Assembly (NCBI GenBank): GCA_947258795.1
Contig: CAMYJU010000020.1
Span: 1 to 53,998 of the forward strand
DNA: 53,998 nt
Direction of reading: 5' to 3'
DNA from: an uncultured Gammaproteobacteria bacterium
GTDB taxonomy: Bacteria; Pseudomonadota; Gammaproteobacteria; DRJJ01
Shown: positions 53,976 to 53,998 of the stretch, in pieces
Layout: each line of letters begins with the position of its first letter
How positions within the stretch are numbered: position 1 is the stretch's first letter
Notes under the pieces: model-generated
Databases searched by the model: none
The model's input: the letters and a program-made list of their open reading frames with translations, nothing else
What the model was told of the DNA's origin: nothing
Position numbers and translations under genes: made by a program

Positions 53976-53998
53976 GATTCTAGCCCATATCCACTCAT
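53970..53998 (-). CDS. Last codons of a further cassette gene, cut by the window edge
   Basis: On the minus strand a frame entering from the right edge reads EWIWARII and stops at a TAA (complement of 53970-53972) inside the attC core, which is where cassette genes usually end. Only eight codons are visible, so no family can be named and the frame could be chance. Confidence 0.35.

Larger units (their letters stand above)
52013..53998 (-). mobile_element. Integron gene cassette array (integrase not in window)
   Basis: Four attC-like sites separate genes that all point to the minus strand, each gene ending at or just before a site, as in integron cassettes. Codon use is AT-rich and unlike the rest of the window. 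Gene orientation places the attI and integrase beyond the right edge. The distal end is at the left, by the anti-sigma gene. Without an integrase in view this could also be a cluster of attC sites lacking integrase. Confidence 0.8.

Overview
The window comes from a gammaproteobacterial chromosome, close to even in base composition. It carries a long housekeeping block whose gene order I recall from Pseudomonas-type genomes: lolC-lolD, DUF2062, comEC, exbB, exbD, msbA, lpxK, a Trm112-like gene, kdsB, a low-molecular-weight phosphatase, rne/rluC divergent, a HAD phosphatase, sppA, maf, DUF177-rpmF-plsX-fabH-fabD-fabG-acpP-fabF-pabB-pabC-mltG-tmk, then holB-pilZ-tatD. c-type cytochromes, a two-subunit pyruvate carboxylase and a Gram-negative sortase fit a free-living aquatic or sediment bacterium. 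The genus cannot be read from the sequence.

Layout. 1-675: a gene cut by the window edge, then a gene-poor stretch with short GGGGTC-type repeats. 676-2039: an agmatine deiminase-family enzyme and a small exported protein, on the minus strand. 2286-9236: Lol transporter, DUF2062, ComEC, then a PKD-repeat haem protein with a 15-Asp run that interrupts the conserved block. 9904-22075: exbB, a broken exbD, lipid A and KDO genes, RNase E, RluC, a phosphatase, SppA and Maf. 22182-25458: pyruvate carboxylase subunits on the minus strand. 25607-36078: the ribosomal protein L32, fatty acid, p-aminobenzoate, MltG and Tmk run, co-directional and tightly packed.

36343-46198 is about 10 kb lying between tmk and holB, which are normally neighbours. 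It holds a cytochrome b561/DUF1924/dihaem cytochrome module with a PepSY protein and a PhoPQ-like two-component system; a double-rhodanese protein; a decayed glycine-zipper gene; a VIT/VWA sortase target with its class GN-type sortase; an alpha/beta hydrolase; and a lysozyme-like protein. 46346-48558 resumes the conserved order with holB, pilZ and tatD.

48539-51830 is a bufferin-type RiPP operon: a DUF2282 precursor with four cysteines, a DUF692 iron-dependent oxidase and a DUF2063 partner. Divergent to it are an ECF sigma factor and a zinc-finger anti-sigma factor with a histidine-rich outer segment, so metal-responsive control is plausible.

51990-53998 is AT-rich and contains four attC-like sites separating minus-strand cassettes: a Tse2-like toxin with a small downstream partner, a P-loop kinase-like protein, a GFA-family protein, and the end of another cassette. 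This is an integron cassette array whose integrase is not in the window.
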